From Gossypium raimondii (Eukaryota; Streptophyta; Magnoliopsida; Malvales; Malvaceae): a DNA stretch of 64,000 nt. The position numbers were made by a program, and so were the translations under genes. Of the stretch, positions 23,131 to 35,207 are shown piece by piece. The stretch is taken from positions 53,230,390 to 53,294,389 of the forward strand of contig NC_068576.1 in assembly GCF_025698545.1 (NCBI RefSeq), read 5' to 3'. Each line of letters opens with the position of its first letter. Within the stretch, counting starts at the first letter, position 1. Below the pieces are notes generated by a model. That model saw nothing but the letters and a program-made list of their open reading frames with translations. It searched no databases and was not told where the DNA came from.

Positions 23131-23728
23131 TGAGCTCCTAACAATATCATCATTATAATCATGAACTTTTCACTTTAAAAAATATTGACTCTTATTTAAT
23201 TAAATATTACAATAATAATTACGTGAATCAAATTAAAATTTGAATACATTTAAAAAATAATTGACAAATTATTTTGTTAGTGTAAAAAAGGACAAACGAA
23301 ACGGACCTTTTCCCAAACGGAGGATATCGTAAAACTCAAGGAAACGAGGAAACTTCCCAACAGGGAATTACAATTACGATCAACAAAGGCAAGCGATCGA
23401 TGTCATAAAAGTAATTTCATATTCACGTCGACCCCCGGTCCATTACCTTTCCTAGTCCCAAACGGGATCGCCAAATAAATATATTTTTGCCGTTTTTTAA
23501 ATAAAGAAAAATAAAATCCCATAACATCAACTTGCCCTTTTCCGCTTTTAACTTGTTTAATAAAAATAATCACAATTAACTTCGATTTGGCAAAAGGGAA
23601 AAATAGCTCCATTCCCATTCCCCTCTTTTGTTTGGTTCCCTTCACCTTTTCTCCTCTGATTACTCTACGATCTCCTTCACCCCGGTTCTCCATTTTAACG
23701 GATCGGTTCATCGGAGATTTCAGAAACG
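23131..23728. other. Spacer and promoter/5' UTR of KEULE
   Basis: AT-rich to about 23280, then more GC-balanced sequence with a C/T-rich leader ('cccattcccctcttttg') before the start codon at 23729. Frames on both strands here are spurious. No clear TATA box was assigned. Confidence 0.5.
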
Positions 23729-26700
23729 ATGTCGTATTCGGATTCCGATTCTTCCTCCGCCTCTGGTGACTACAAGAATTTCAGGCAAATCAGCCGTGAA
23801 AGTTAGTCTTTCTTCATCTCTTTGCTTAAAGTTTCTTTTGCAATCCAATTTAAAGTTCTAATATCAATATTCTGTAATCCTTATGCTTAATCTATCTCGT
23901 TTGACAATTGTTCGTACTAGTTTGACTTAGTCATAAAATTTCAACTGCATATTCTTCGGGATTAATTTGTCAGTTAAGTTGATTCCCAAGGACTAATTCC
24001 GTAGCTAATGTTTTTCAGATTTGACTGAGAATAAGCTTTTTAGGAAGTCCTCTTATTTTCATAAAAAAAAGTTAATTGAAAATTAGAAGGAAAATTTGGA
24101 AAAAGAAAAAGGGGGGGAGGGGGTAAGATATCGTGATTTTTTTTCGTAACTCAAATGCGTAACTGTATTTTTCTTGATTTTTTGTATAAAACATGGATAA
24201 AAAATGTCGAATGACCTGGACATCGAACAATGCTAACTAAAACCTAAATTTAGCGACGTGACTGTGCTACATGCTGGCACTATTAGCATTTTCTTTCTTT
24301 TTTTCTTTTTAATACAATACCTGCTTCTACCATACCCCCAACCCTTATGTCATAGGAAAATATGTGCTTAAGTGCACTCGAACCCACGTCCTCCTTGGTG
24401 ATCTGGTTGTTGCAATGGTAACAATTCCGATTTCCAACCGAGCGAAAGACTTAATCGGCAGCATTTTCCTATTTTTTGTTGCTGAGAACCATTTTAATCA
24501 TTGATCAACATCTTTCTGGTGACTAGAAGAGAGACTTTTTGTATGAGCTATGGTTGCTTATACTGTATAAAGAGTATCCCACTAACTTTCTGCTACAAAA
24601 TTATGCATAATATGAAGACAAGAATAAGTTAAAGGTAGCCTTTGGGAACTTGAATTTCAAAAGTACTGTAAATTGAGGGTTAATGCACATACAAATGTAA
24701 TATTCAAGATTATTTCTCAAATTTATGGATTTGTTGTACGCCTATTTAGTAGTGAATTTGAGATACCCTGAGTAATTTATGAATTTGACAAATTCATGCT
24801 TTTTATACTTTCCAAATATACATTAGATTGGAAACCAACTAATTTATTCATAAGGTATGCATTTCAATCATACAATTATATAGTAAATGAAATGCAAATC
24901 CATATTTTCAAATTCATATTCCAGAAATAACATAAAAGTAGTTGTGATTTTTGCACATTGTAGAAGATTAGGGATGTTTGACCAGTATAGTTGAGGCATA
25001 TGGTTGTTAAAAGTGAGGTGTCCAACAGTTAGAAATGCCACTGCCCCTAGGCAAGTCTTTTATTGACTAGCGAAAGTTTTCTGCCTGGGCTTCATCTAGT
25101 GTTTGCTGTTCCTTTTCTTTCAAGGTTATTATATTATTTGGACTTTGTTTTATTTTTTATTGTTTTTTCATGCATTCTTTAAGCATGATCTTGTTCCTGA
25201 CTAATTTGCGCCTGATTTAATGTTTTATATATAATTGATGCATATAAAGGATTATTACATGAAATGCTTCGTTCTGCAAAAGTGAAGGATTCAAAGTCTA
25301 CTTGGAAGGTATGCTAACCATCTTGTTATTCTTTTTGGCCATTTATTGGCTGGCTCTATTTATTGCTATTGTTTTATTAGTTGCTAGAAATGCCATTTTT
25401 ATATCTCTTGTTTTTCAATCCCTTCTAAGTAGGTGTTGATCATGGATAAAGTTACAGTTAAGATAATGTCTTACTCTTGCAAAATGGCTGACATCACAGC
25501 AGAAGGAGTTTCACGTAAGCCATGTTTCTTTTTTATCTTTTTGTAACTGTTGCATAACAATTGGTCTCTCAGGGTGTAGAATTAAGCTGAATCTTAAATC
25601 TTGAAGCCTGAAGGATCATTTTCTCCAGCTACTTTAATGATTCTAGTCTTGTTGTGCAGTGGTAGAAGACATATACAGGCGTAGGCAGCCATTGCCATCG
25701 ATGGAGGCTATATACTTCATTCAACCAACCAAAGAGAAGTAATGTATCTTCCTTTTACTATTAAGTCTTTAACTAGTGTATTTTCCATTTTGGACTGGGT
25801 TTTATGTGCAGATCACATTTTAATCCATTTTCTTCCTACACTTATTTAATTTTATATTTACAAGAGCATAACAAGTAGTCCATTTTCCAACAGTTGCAAA
25901 CACCATATTGAGCATCTTTCCTGTGTTATGTCTACATTCATAGTCTTGACTACCTATATCTTAGATGAATTCTTAATAAAGTTCCAATATCAGAAGCTAA
26001 CCTTGCTATATTTTCTAATTAAAAGTCTCCCCCTATTTAAAGATGCTTGCATGGATGTATGCCTTTTGCAAGATGAAGTTCTGTTAATCAGTTTTAGGAG
26101 AGCCATTTATGTGAGACTTATATTCCATAGTGTAACATAATCCTATTATTCCTTAGTCCATGTGCGTGTTTTCTCACCCTTATTTCTGCCCTTGTTTACT
26201 TTTGCAGTGTTATTATGTTCTTATCAGACATGTCTGGAAGGACACCCTTATATAAGAAGTATGTGCAAGACTTACTAAATAAATGTCCTTATATTCATGG
26301 TTATGTATCCTGAATTCTGAGTATATTAAGTTTCTGATAAACTTTTTCATTGGCATGTGGAAAAGGGCATTTGTTTACTTCAGTTCACCTGTTCCAAGAG
26401 AATTGGTTGCACACATCAAGAAGGATTCAAGTGTCTTGCCTCGCATTGGTGCATTGAGTGAGGTTAGGTTTTTGTTTTTCAGATTGGCCATTGCTTGAAG
26501 CATCGATTGCAAACTAGTCACATTGTTTTGTCTTCCCCCGGCCCTTCCATTGATTGCTGAGCTGTCAGTAGGTGCTCATTGTTTTTTGGCTGGCATATGC
26601 AGATGAACTTGGAGTACTTTGCAATAGATAGCCAGGTATTTTTTTTGGTCTCTAAGTTGAATACCATACAACAGACAGATTGTCAGAATTAAAGTTGCAC

Positions 26701-29700
26701 AAATTCAATTGAAATAGTGTTATTTTTTTAGCTTATATGAGGAATTTCGTGGTGCCTTCATATCATTTTGAGAATCAATGAATTTCGGTTTGCTTTGAGC
26801 TTGCATAAAAATTTCAAGGTCACATTTTGAGATGCAAATTTTGGTTAAAAACAAACAATATGAAAGCCTTTGTGGTTTAAGCTTGAAAAACTTCAGTTGA
26901 GGAATAAGTATTATATTTATATGCTTTTATATAACCGCTGACATGTCATATCTTAGGGAAGGAGATTGTTTTCTAAAACTTTAACCTCGATTTTTAAGCA
27001 ATGTCTTTCATGGCAAATTTATACGGTATATTTATAACTCTCTAGTGAAGCTTATATGATCAAACTTTGTCTAGCTAGTTGTTTCTCCTAATGATGTTAG
27101 ATTGGTAATGGCTTGTCACATTGTTATCAACTTAACTTTGTTTTTCTTCACTACAGGGTTTCATCACTGATAATGTGAAGGCTCTAGAGAACCTTTTTGG
27201 TGATGAGGAAAATACTCGCAAGGGTGATGCATGTTTGAATGTGATGGCTACCCGCATTGCTACAGTTTTTGCTTCATTAAGGGTATATGCAACGGTTTTT
27301 GAATCTTGATTCTCAAATGCATGGAACATTTTCTGAGACGTGTTTATTTTTCAGGAGTTTCCTTTTGTTCGTTACCGGGCTGCCAAGTCTCTTGATCCAA
27401 TGACCATGACTACTTTTCGTGATCTAATTCCCACCAAGCTTGCAGCTGGAATCTGGAATTGTCTTGTGAAATATAAATCAATTCCTAACTTCCCTCAGAA
27501 AGAAACATGCGAGTTGCTCATCCTTGATAGATCTATAGATCAGGTTTTCATATTAATATTGGTTGCAAGTAATGACATCTGCATTGTATATTTGTCCAGT
27601 TTTCTTATAACAAATGGTTTATTTCATATCTAGATTGCTCCTGTCATACATGAGTGGACTTATGATGCCATGTGCCATGATTTATTGAATATGGAGGGGA
27701 ATAAATATGTGCATGAGGTATGCTCCATCAGATTCAATGTGTGTTCTTAAATTCACCGGGAATTTTCTTTTGGTTTCTGTTTACTAAGCAAGTGTACTGT
27801 TCAGGTTCCAAGCAAAATAGGAGGCCCTCCTGAGAAAAAGGAGGTTCTTTTGGAGGAGCATGATCCAATATGGCTTGAGCTTCGCCATGCACATATAGCA
27901 GATGTATGTATGGTGCTTTTGTACCTTCTACACATGACCTACATTTAACCTTTCATTTCACTCAAGTACCAATATTGGATATTTTTCAGAGAAGTCAAAT
28001 TGGCTTTTCAAAAACAAAAAACAAAAAGTAATAAAATACATCTCAAATTAGAGGTGCATATAAGATCTTGCCTCCCATTTATAAGGAAAAACTTGAATAA
28101 AACTGAACACATCTGTGTATGGACCATATCCTTGTCCAAAACCCCTGAGTCTGATCGACATAGCGTTTCATGTTAAATGCTGATTGACCCTTGGTTTATT
28201 GTTAGGCTAGTGAAAGGTTGCATGAGAAGATGACCACTTTCATATCAAAGAATAAAGCTGCACAGCTTCAACATGGTTCAAGGTTTGTGTAAATGTTGGT
28301 TTTACTTTGTTTTATTCTAAAGAATGAAGTTCTAGGGATGTTGTTTCACCTTGCACTTTCTGATTGTTTCATCATGTCGTGATCCATTTGATAGAAAATT
28401 CTTTCAATTGAATTTGAGTCTTTATTTTATGCTCCTATATTCAGTATTTGATTATTGAAGCTGATAGTTTTCAGCTCAATGATTTATCTACCTGGTCATA
28501 GTCATTTGCAAAGATTTCACAACAAATTTCTAATACTGAAATGCAACTTCTGACAAATTGAGTTAAATATTCTGTATCTGATGAAGCTATAACATTTTCT
28601 ACTTACTGATCCTATTTGAAAATTTTAGCTATGACATGACTCTTGTTTCACCTTGAAATTCAAATGTATTTATATTATAGAGACGGCGGTGAAATTTCAA
28701 CAAGGGAACTACAAAAAATGGTTCAAGCATTGCCCCAATACAGTGAACAAATCGACAAGCTCTCCCTTCATGTAGAGGTTAGTTTCTTGTCCATTTGAAA
28801 TCATGGAACTATTTGCCCCTGATTTCTGAATTGGTTAGCAATGAGAAGCTATCTTTCTTACCAGCCATTTCATACCTACCTTTTTTGAGTTCTTTTAACA
28901 TATTCTTTGTCACTCTTTCATTTGAATTGCTAGATATTACTTTTTGATTCGTAATTAGCTCTGTAGCATCTCTTTTTCTTTTATCCTATATTTCGTTAGT
29001 CAATATCCAAATTTTATTAAAGCCTTCTACGTGAAACTAATAATTCACATATTTGGATGAGTCATGGGAGTCTTCACTTTTTATCTGCTCAGACTCTACA
29101 TGTGTTGCCAGACTGATACCATCTCATTTCGGAAATGAATGCACACTTAACTTATTAGTTGTACCTTCTTTTCATTTCAAGAACAACCAATGTTTGCCTA
29201 AAAAGGATGATTGTTAATGCTTTCAAGCTTTTTTTGTTGCCTGACCAATTTCAGATGTATAAATTAGGATATCTTATAACTGAAAGAGAATGTACCTTAT
29301 TATCAAAGACATATTGTAGGATCCATGGTTTCATGCTGGTTTGGTTTTATATTTGCAGATTGCTGGAAAAATAAACCGAATAATCAGGGAGCAAGGGCTT
29401 CGAGAACTTGGGCAACTGGAGCAAGATCTTGCTTTTGGTGATGCAGGAATGAAAGATGTAATTAAATTTCTCTCTACTAATGAGGTAAGAACTTTTACAA
29501 GTGTAAATGGATGTATTCTACTTTGTTAATGTTACTAAAAAATAGAAATATCACTTTTTGCAGGTAGCATCTCGCGAAAATAAGTTGCGCTTATTGATGA
29601 TTCTAGCTGCCATTTACCCTGAGAAGTTTGAGGGTGAAAAGGGTCTTAATTTAATGAAGGTTGCTTTTATTTTCACTATTTTTGTTCTTTCTGTTTCATC

Positions 29701-31547
29701 CCCACCCTTCCCTCGTCCTTTCCTACTACAGGATTACAAGAATATCCTTTTCATACAGTGTTTGGTAGGAATGAAAGAAGGAGAGGAGGATGAAAGGAAA
29801 AACTACTCTTTTCTTTCCATCATTTCCTTTAAATTAGGAAGGAAATAGTCAAATAGGTGACAGGAAGTAAATGAGTAGATTTAGACCCTTTCTTTTTCTT
29901 GTAATTTCAGACATTCCAAATGTGAAAGATACTCTTTCCAAATTTGGACCTCTATTTTCCATTATTCTTATCAAACACAATGAAGGAAAAATAACGTTTC
30001 TTCCTCTCCTTTTTTCTCTTTCCTCACCTTTTCCCCTTCCCTCCATTCTTTCCTTCCTACCATAGTATGGACGAGGTCAATTGTTAACAGATAGCTAATT
30101 ATAGTTATCAACCAAATGCTTTAACTTTTTGTCAGTTAGCAAGACTACCACTTGAGGATATGACTGCTGTGAATAACATGGCATTGCTTGCACCTCCATC
30201 AGAGGCCAAAAAAAGTTCAGGAAGTGCTTTCTCTTTGAAATTTGATATGCATAAGGTAACCTTTTGGTTGTTCAATTCCTGCTTATGGTGGTTGATCTGG
30301 TGTTGCTATTTACTAGTAAATATGGGTTCTTTTCTTCTTTCATGGTCCTTTGCTTGTGAATTGCCAGAAGAAGCATGCAACTAGGAAAGACCGCAGTGGT
30401 GGGCAAGAAACATGGCAATTATCTCGCTTTTACCCTATAATAGAGGTGAGACAGAACCACTTCTGTGGCATGCTTTTCCAATGTATTTAGTTTTATACTA
30501 TGTCCAGATTGCAGAATGCTATTTAATTAATGAGTGCTTCTCAACTTAACCCAATAAATTTGTCTAAGGCGGTGTACTATATTTCATGTGTTTCTAAATC
30601 TTTCAACGAGAGTATTTTTTGCAATTGTCTTGTTATATAATCGATTCCTACAGGCTAGATCTTTCAACAACTTATCCAAAAAGAAAGTAAAAAGATGATC
30701 TTGCAATTTTCCATCTGACACTTTAGGAGTTCATGGCAGAACAGCCGGTAACACATGGATTTGTTTGTCCATTTTCAGGAGCTTGTTGAAAAGCTTGGCA
30801 AAGGAGAACTATCAAAGGATGATTATCCTTGCATGAATGATCCTAGTCCAACTTCCCATGGCACATCTCACACTGCATCTGTACATGAAGCTCCAGTTGC
30901 TCATTCCATGAGATCAAGGAGGACACCAACATGGGCTCGGCCTCGTGGCTCCGATGATGGGTATTCGAGGTCCTGACCATGTCAATTACCTTTATACTCA
31001 TTATCACTTTTTTCCCCATTGCTGTATCTGCCAGTCAGGACCGGCTACCATTTCCTTAATGCTATTGCTTTCCTATTTCTATGTGATCTTTGTTTTAATT
31101 TTTTTTCCTACCTTATCTCAGTGATTCGGTACTAAGACATGCATCGAGTGATTTCAAGAAGTTCGGCAAACGCATTTTTGTGTTTATAGTTGGTGGAGCT
31201 ACAAGATCTGAGGTAAGAAAAAATTAAGATATCCTTCCCCAAGACAATGTGATTATATTGTTAAAATGATTGAGCATTTCTGATACTATTTTATCTCCTA
31301 AATGTCCATGTACAGCTAAGAGTCTGCCACAAGCTTACGGGAAAGTTGAATAGGGAAGTTATTTTAGGCTCAACCAGTCTTGATGATCCTCCACAGTTTA
31401 TCACGGTATTGAATTTCGAACGCCAAAATTATTCTCATTTCTACTTGGCAGATATTCTTGGCCCACTAACTTTTTATTTGTCATGATATTCAGAAAATGA
31501 AGCTGCTGACAGCACACGAACTGTCTTTGGATGATCTACAAATATAA
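23729..31547 (+). CDS. KEU: SNARE-interacting protein KEULE (SEC1 family, 663 aa)
   Basis: 21 exons: 23729-23801, 25250-25308, 25433-25514, 25660-25738, 26208-26258, 26366-26462, 26603-26635, 27157-27282, 27355-27543, 27634-27717, 27805-27903, 28206-28282, 28681-28777, 29359-29484, 29564-29659, 30136-30255, 30368-30445, 30779-30969, 31122-31212, 31316-31405, 31494-31547. All junctions are GT/AG and in frame, for 1992 coding bases. The product is nearly collinear with Arabidopsis KEULE (666 aa), from [10 protein letters not shown] through STWKVLIMDK, [16 protein letters not shown] and [19 protein letters not shown] to the C-terminal LSLDDLQI. The Sec1/Munc18 domain covers about residues 40-650. 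KEULE binds the syntaxin KNOLLE at the cell plate and is needed for vesicle fusion in cytokinesis. A family-typical linker with [20 protein letters not shown] lies near residue 560. The gene appears intact. Intron 1 holds a SINE-like repeat and intron 15 a MITE. Confidence 0.97.
24332..24461 (-). repeat. SINE-like repeat, copy 2 (KEULE intron 1)
   Basis: The reverse complement reads 'taagtctttcgctcggttgg', then 'gaggacgtgggttcgagtgc', and ends in 'cctatgacataagggttggg'. This is the clearest B-box-like version (gggttcgagtgc) of the four copies in the window. Confidence 0.55.
29762..30063. mobile_element. MITE-like element in KEULE intron 15
   Basis: Inverted ends 'ttggtaggaatgaaagaa' and the reverse complement of 'ttctttccttcctaccat' bound about 300 noncoding bases. 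The left arm is A/G-rich and the right arm C/T-rich, as an inverted repeat requires. It lies within the intron between exons 15 and 16 and leaves the splice sites untouched. Confidence 0.5.
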
Positions 31548-32700
31548 AAGCTGGAGTAGGAAACTAGGAATGTGCTTCTTTACTCCATCCTGATTTGATT
31601 TGTAATCATAGATTGTGTCATGCCATTTCATTCTTACCCATTTTTTAACACTATAATGAGAAATGCCTGCCACTTCTTGATTGTTCATTGGGACTTGCCT
31701 GTCTGGCATTCGTTGTCATTAGCGTCGGAGCTTCATTCTGGGTTGTCTATTGTAATTGATGCACAGTAAGAAGTAACCAAGAAATTCGCCTGTATAAAAT
31801 ATTACTGTTGTTGTAATTGATAGAAATAACTCTACTGAATTTTGGAAACATAAAAACATAATTGAAGCCTTATCCCATTTTGTTTACCAAAGCCCCAAAT
31901 TATCTGGATTTATCAGTCCGTCCAAGATGGTATATCCCTACGAATAATAGGATCCCTACACCCTAATTTTTCCATTTCCAGTTCAATAGACATTTCTTAA
32001 AGATGGTGTTCAGTTCTAATTTAAATTCATCTTCATCTCTAAGAATATGTAGACAAGGGCAAATGGACAAATGGATCATTTAAGAATCTGCCCATAACCC
32101 ATTCTGGTTGCAGCAACTAAAATTAGATCTAAAAGGCTGAAACTGAATGGAAGAGATGAAGATTGTGGAAAATGTGGGTCAAAATTAAGAGCTAGTAGGG
32201 ATGAAATTTAAAGCTTAGCGGATGAGTTTTGCATACATTGAAATTGTAGGTGCACTTGGCCGTCAAATGCAAAAAGAGGCCCGTGGGGTGTGCATACCAA
32301 AAATTTTCTTTTCAACTTGACATCAAATATGGAGAAAGAATATGGCAAAGTTGAGAAGATGACCAGTGATCAACAAATGGAGATACTATACTTAACCCTT
32401 TAAATAATTTTGGGGCACAACCCAAAATACACACCATGATTCTGATTTATAGTTTCTTAGCTTAGACAAAAGGTTGTAAACACAGGACAGATTTTAAAAC
32501 CTAGACAATGAGAACTGATATATATTCGTCAAGCTACACCCCAAATCACATTTCAAAATGGCCGTGTTACTCTTCATCTGAATCACTTAAGAAATGTACA
32601 CTAACAATGATGTCAAGTTGAAATCAGATTTCCATGAGTCGTCACGTGCGAGAGGTATGCTGAAGAAGCTGCTCCAGCAAGTTGCTCTGTTGATGAGCGT
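31548..32700. other. Spacer between convergent genes KEULE and SMO1
   Basis: It holds the 3' UTRs of both genes. No additional gene, RNA or repeat is recognised. Confidence 0.6.
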
Positions 32701-35207
32701 CTATTCTGATTTAAGATCTTGGGTAGGAACATAGTATGAAGCCCCATTCTGAGCACCATTAGGTTTAGATTGCTCTTTCAACTGAATCATGCCAACAATG
32801 AAATACTTAGAAGAAGAAATGAAACAAAGCTCTCATTCTGGAAATCATGATGTGTGATTACATTACAATAACTAAGGAACAGAACCCAAGGCCATGCGTT
32901 CAAAATGGACTCTAGGTGAAGTATATAGTAAGCATGAAAAATAATTTTTGATGATTGAACTCGATGATGCTTGTCTTTCAGTCAAGCTCTATGAGTAACC
33001 ATCAAATGCTTAAGAGTAAACTATTTTTAACTTTTATCCATATCGTCCACCAAAGATATATTAGTATCCTTAGAAGCAAGTTAGAAATAGCTCGGTTTAA
33101 ACCAATCAACCCATTCACATCCTATTACAGTATATTTTGTAGATAATCGTAATTTTCCATTTGCTAAACCAAAGTTGAAATGATGGCTTTTGGCAAGTAG
33201 CAAAGGACACAAACAAAAGAAGTGAGCAACTTACCTTCCTTAGGACCTTCTTATGGTATCGATAGCCCTAATCACACAAGAAAGAAATTTGTTACCAAAT
33301 TAAACTATCAGCTGATAGCACTAAATCAAAGAGAAAAAAAGTAACCATGCATTGCTTGATTACCTTGTCGGTGCCATAGATATAATCACAATAAGTAAAA
33401 ACTGAAGCAAAGTTGCTCTGGCTTTGTTCTCCAACATAATGATGGTAATCATGGTAATCAGCACCACCATAAAATGGGATAAACCTTGTGGGTGCCCAGG
33501 GGAAATCATATCTGCATAACACAGTTTATAACTAAGCTAGGCTTCCAAGCATGAAAGTCATATGTTACTTCTTTCATCTCTATGCTTCTTTCATCACTCA
33601 AAACCACTTGCAGCAATTATTCTTAAGGAAGCTTTATGAGATAATATATTAACAAAGGGCGAATTTTGTACACTCAATAACCATAAAAGAAAACATACAT
33701 AAAACTACAGTAGCATATTTTTCAAGATGTTGTTCCTTCAAAACCTGCCCTTTATGACAGCAAGAGTCAACTTATACACAGGAAAAGATGAAAAGGAAAA
33801 TATTTGCAAGTTCTCTGACTACAGATTCTGCCTCCATAATAGACCCAAAACCAATTTATATCAGATTTAGTAATTAGTCAGATTCAGACATCAATGGTAG
33901 AGTTACATGCAAGTAATTTTCAACTATATGAGCATAGTAGGATATCAATACCAGTAGTTTGTGCTTTAGTTATTAACTAAAATAGCTTCCTTGCAGAAAC
34001 TCTTAAAAGAGCCGCTATATGACTATATCAATAGTAACCATGGATATCTTGGCAACCCAGTTAACTCAAAAAAGTGAGCAAAATGACTATACTTCACCAG
34101 AGCAGAGCGGTCATTGGGGTCGCCGGAAATAAATTTTGAATTATAGCTTTCATTTTGAACAAATATAAGGACATTATGGCATCTTTTTCATAATTTTAGC
34201 TAAAACTGCATTCCACATCTTAACTGGTTATCAGTAGTAAACCCTGCTAACTATTTCAATGTACAAAAAAGATTGTAGGTAAAAAGTAAAGTTGACAAGA
34301 GAAGACATGATCCTAGCATGCATCAAGCAAAAGTAAAATCAAAAGAGCAATGACTAAATTGGAAAAGTAAAATCAAAGAGGTTTAGCAGAGAAAGCATAC
34401 CCACTGTGTGTCTCTATTGCTTCGATTTGCCGTAAAGCTATCCACAGCCAAAATGTGATCATATGTCCCGGAGCAATTGCAGGCCCAAGAAAAGATGGAA
34501 TTCCAAGGATCAAAATTTCCAGCCAATGAGCATATGGTGCAGCAAACCCAATTGGAGCAGCGTATTCATGGTGAACCCGGTGAATGTTCTCATAGCCCCA
34601 TTTACAATGTAGGAATCTGTGAATCCAATAATTGGTATAATCTTCTATCATGAAATATACCGTCAACTGTGACAAAATCTCCCACACTGATGGCAATGGC
34701 AACCCTGTTTGAATCCCAATCATCTGCCAAGGACACACATACAATCTCAACTAAAATGCAAATCTCAAGAGAAAAAACAAATTTTCAACTATTAACAAAT
34801 CATATTGCCAAAATCTTCAGCTTTCACAAAAATTGGAGCTGAAAAGAAAATCCCAAAAATTGGAGGGACCATTTTACCTTGACTGAAGGATAAGACACTA
34901 ACTGTAAAGGACCCACGACAAGAACGAACATCCGCATTACATCTTTATAACACTTGAACATCTCAGAGAACGACAAGCTAACTTTGGGCTGAATCTTGTA
35001 CTTATGGAATTCCAGAGATTTCATCATCTCCACAAAAACCAGCGGCAAAGGCACCAAAGAGAATATCAGAAACAAAAACAGAATGTTGTGGCAGTAAAGA
35101 TAGTAATCCGATTTTTTAGCCGAGTAATTGAACCACAATGTCTCTGCCATCGTCAGGTTGCGTCCGAGGAATGTAACAGCCTCCTCGATTGTATTAAACG
35201 GCAACAT
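32701..35207 (-). CDS. SMO1: Methylsterol monooxygenase 1 (sterol C4-methyl oxidase, 304 aa)
   Basis: Five exons on the minus strand: 35207-34878, 34723-34401, 33511-33364, 33267-33235, 32781-32701, all in frame. It removes the first C-4 methyl of 4,4-dimethylsterols in phytosterol synthesis, as an ER membrane di-iron oxygenase. The three histidine clusters are present: HRFLH (145-149), HRVHH (158-162) and HDYHH (238-242). Hydrophobic segments are visible at about 40-62 (YLYCHNILFLFLIFSLVPL) and around 90-105 and 185-205. Residues 1-40 (TIEEAVTFLGRNLT, then WFNYSAKKSDYYLYC) match the SMO1 rather than the SMO2 subfamily, and the length fits SMO1 (about 300 against about 265). The C-terminal 26 residues are variable, as usual in the family. 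Which Arabidopsis SMO1 paralogue it matches cannot be decided by eye. Confidence 0.95.
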
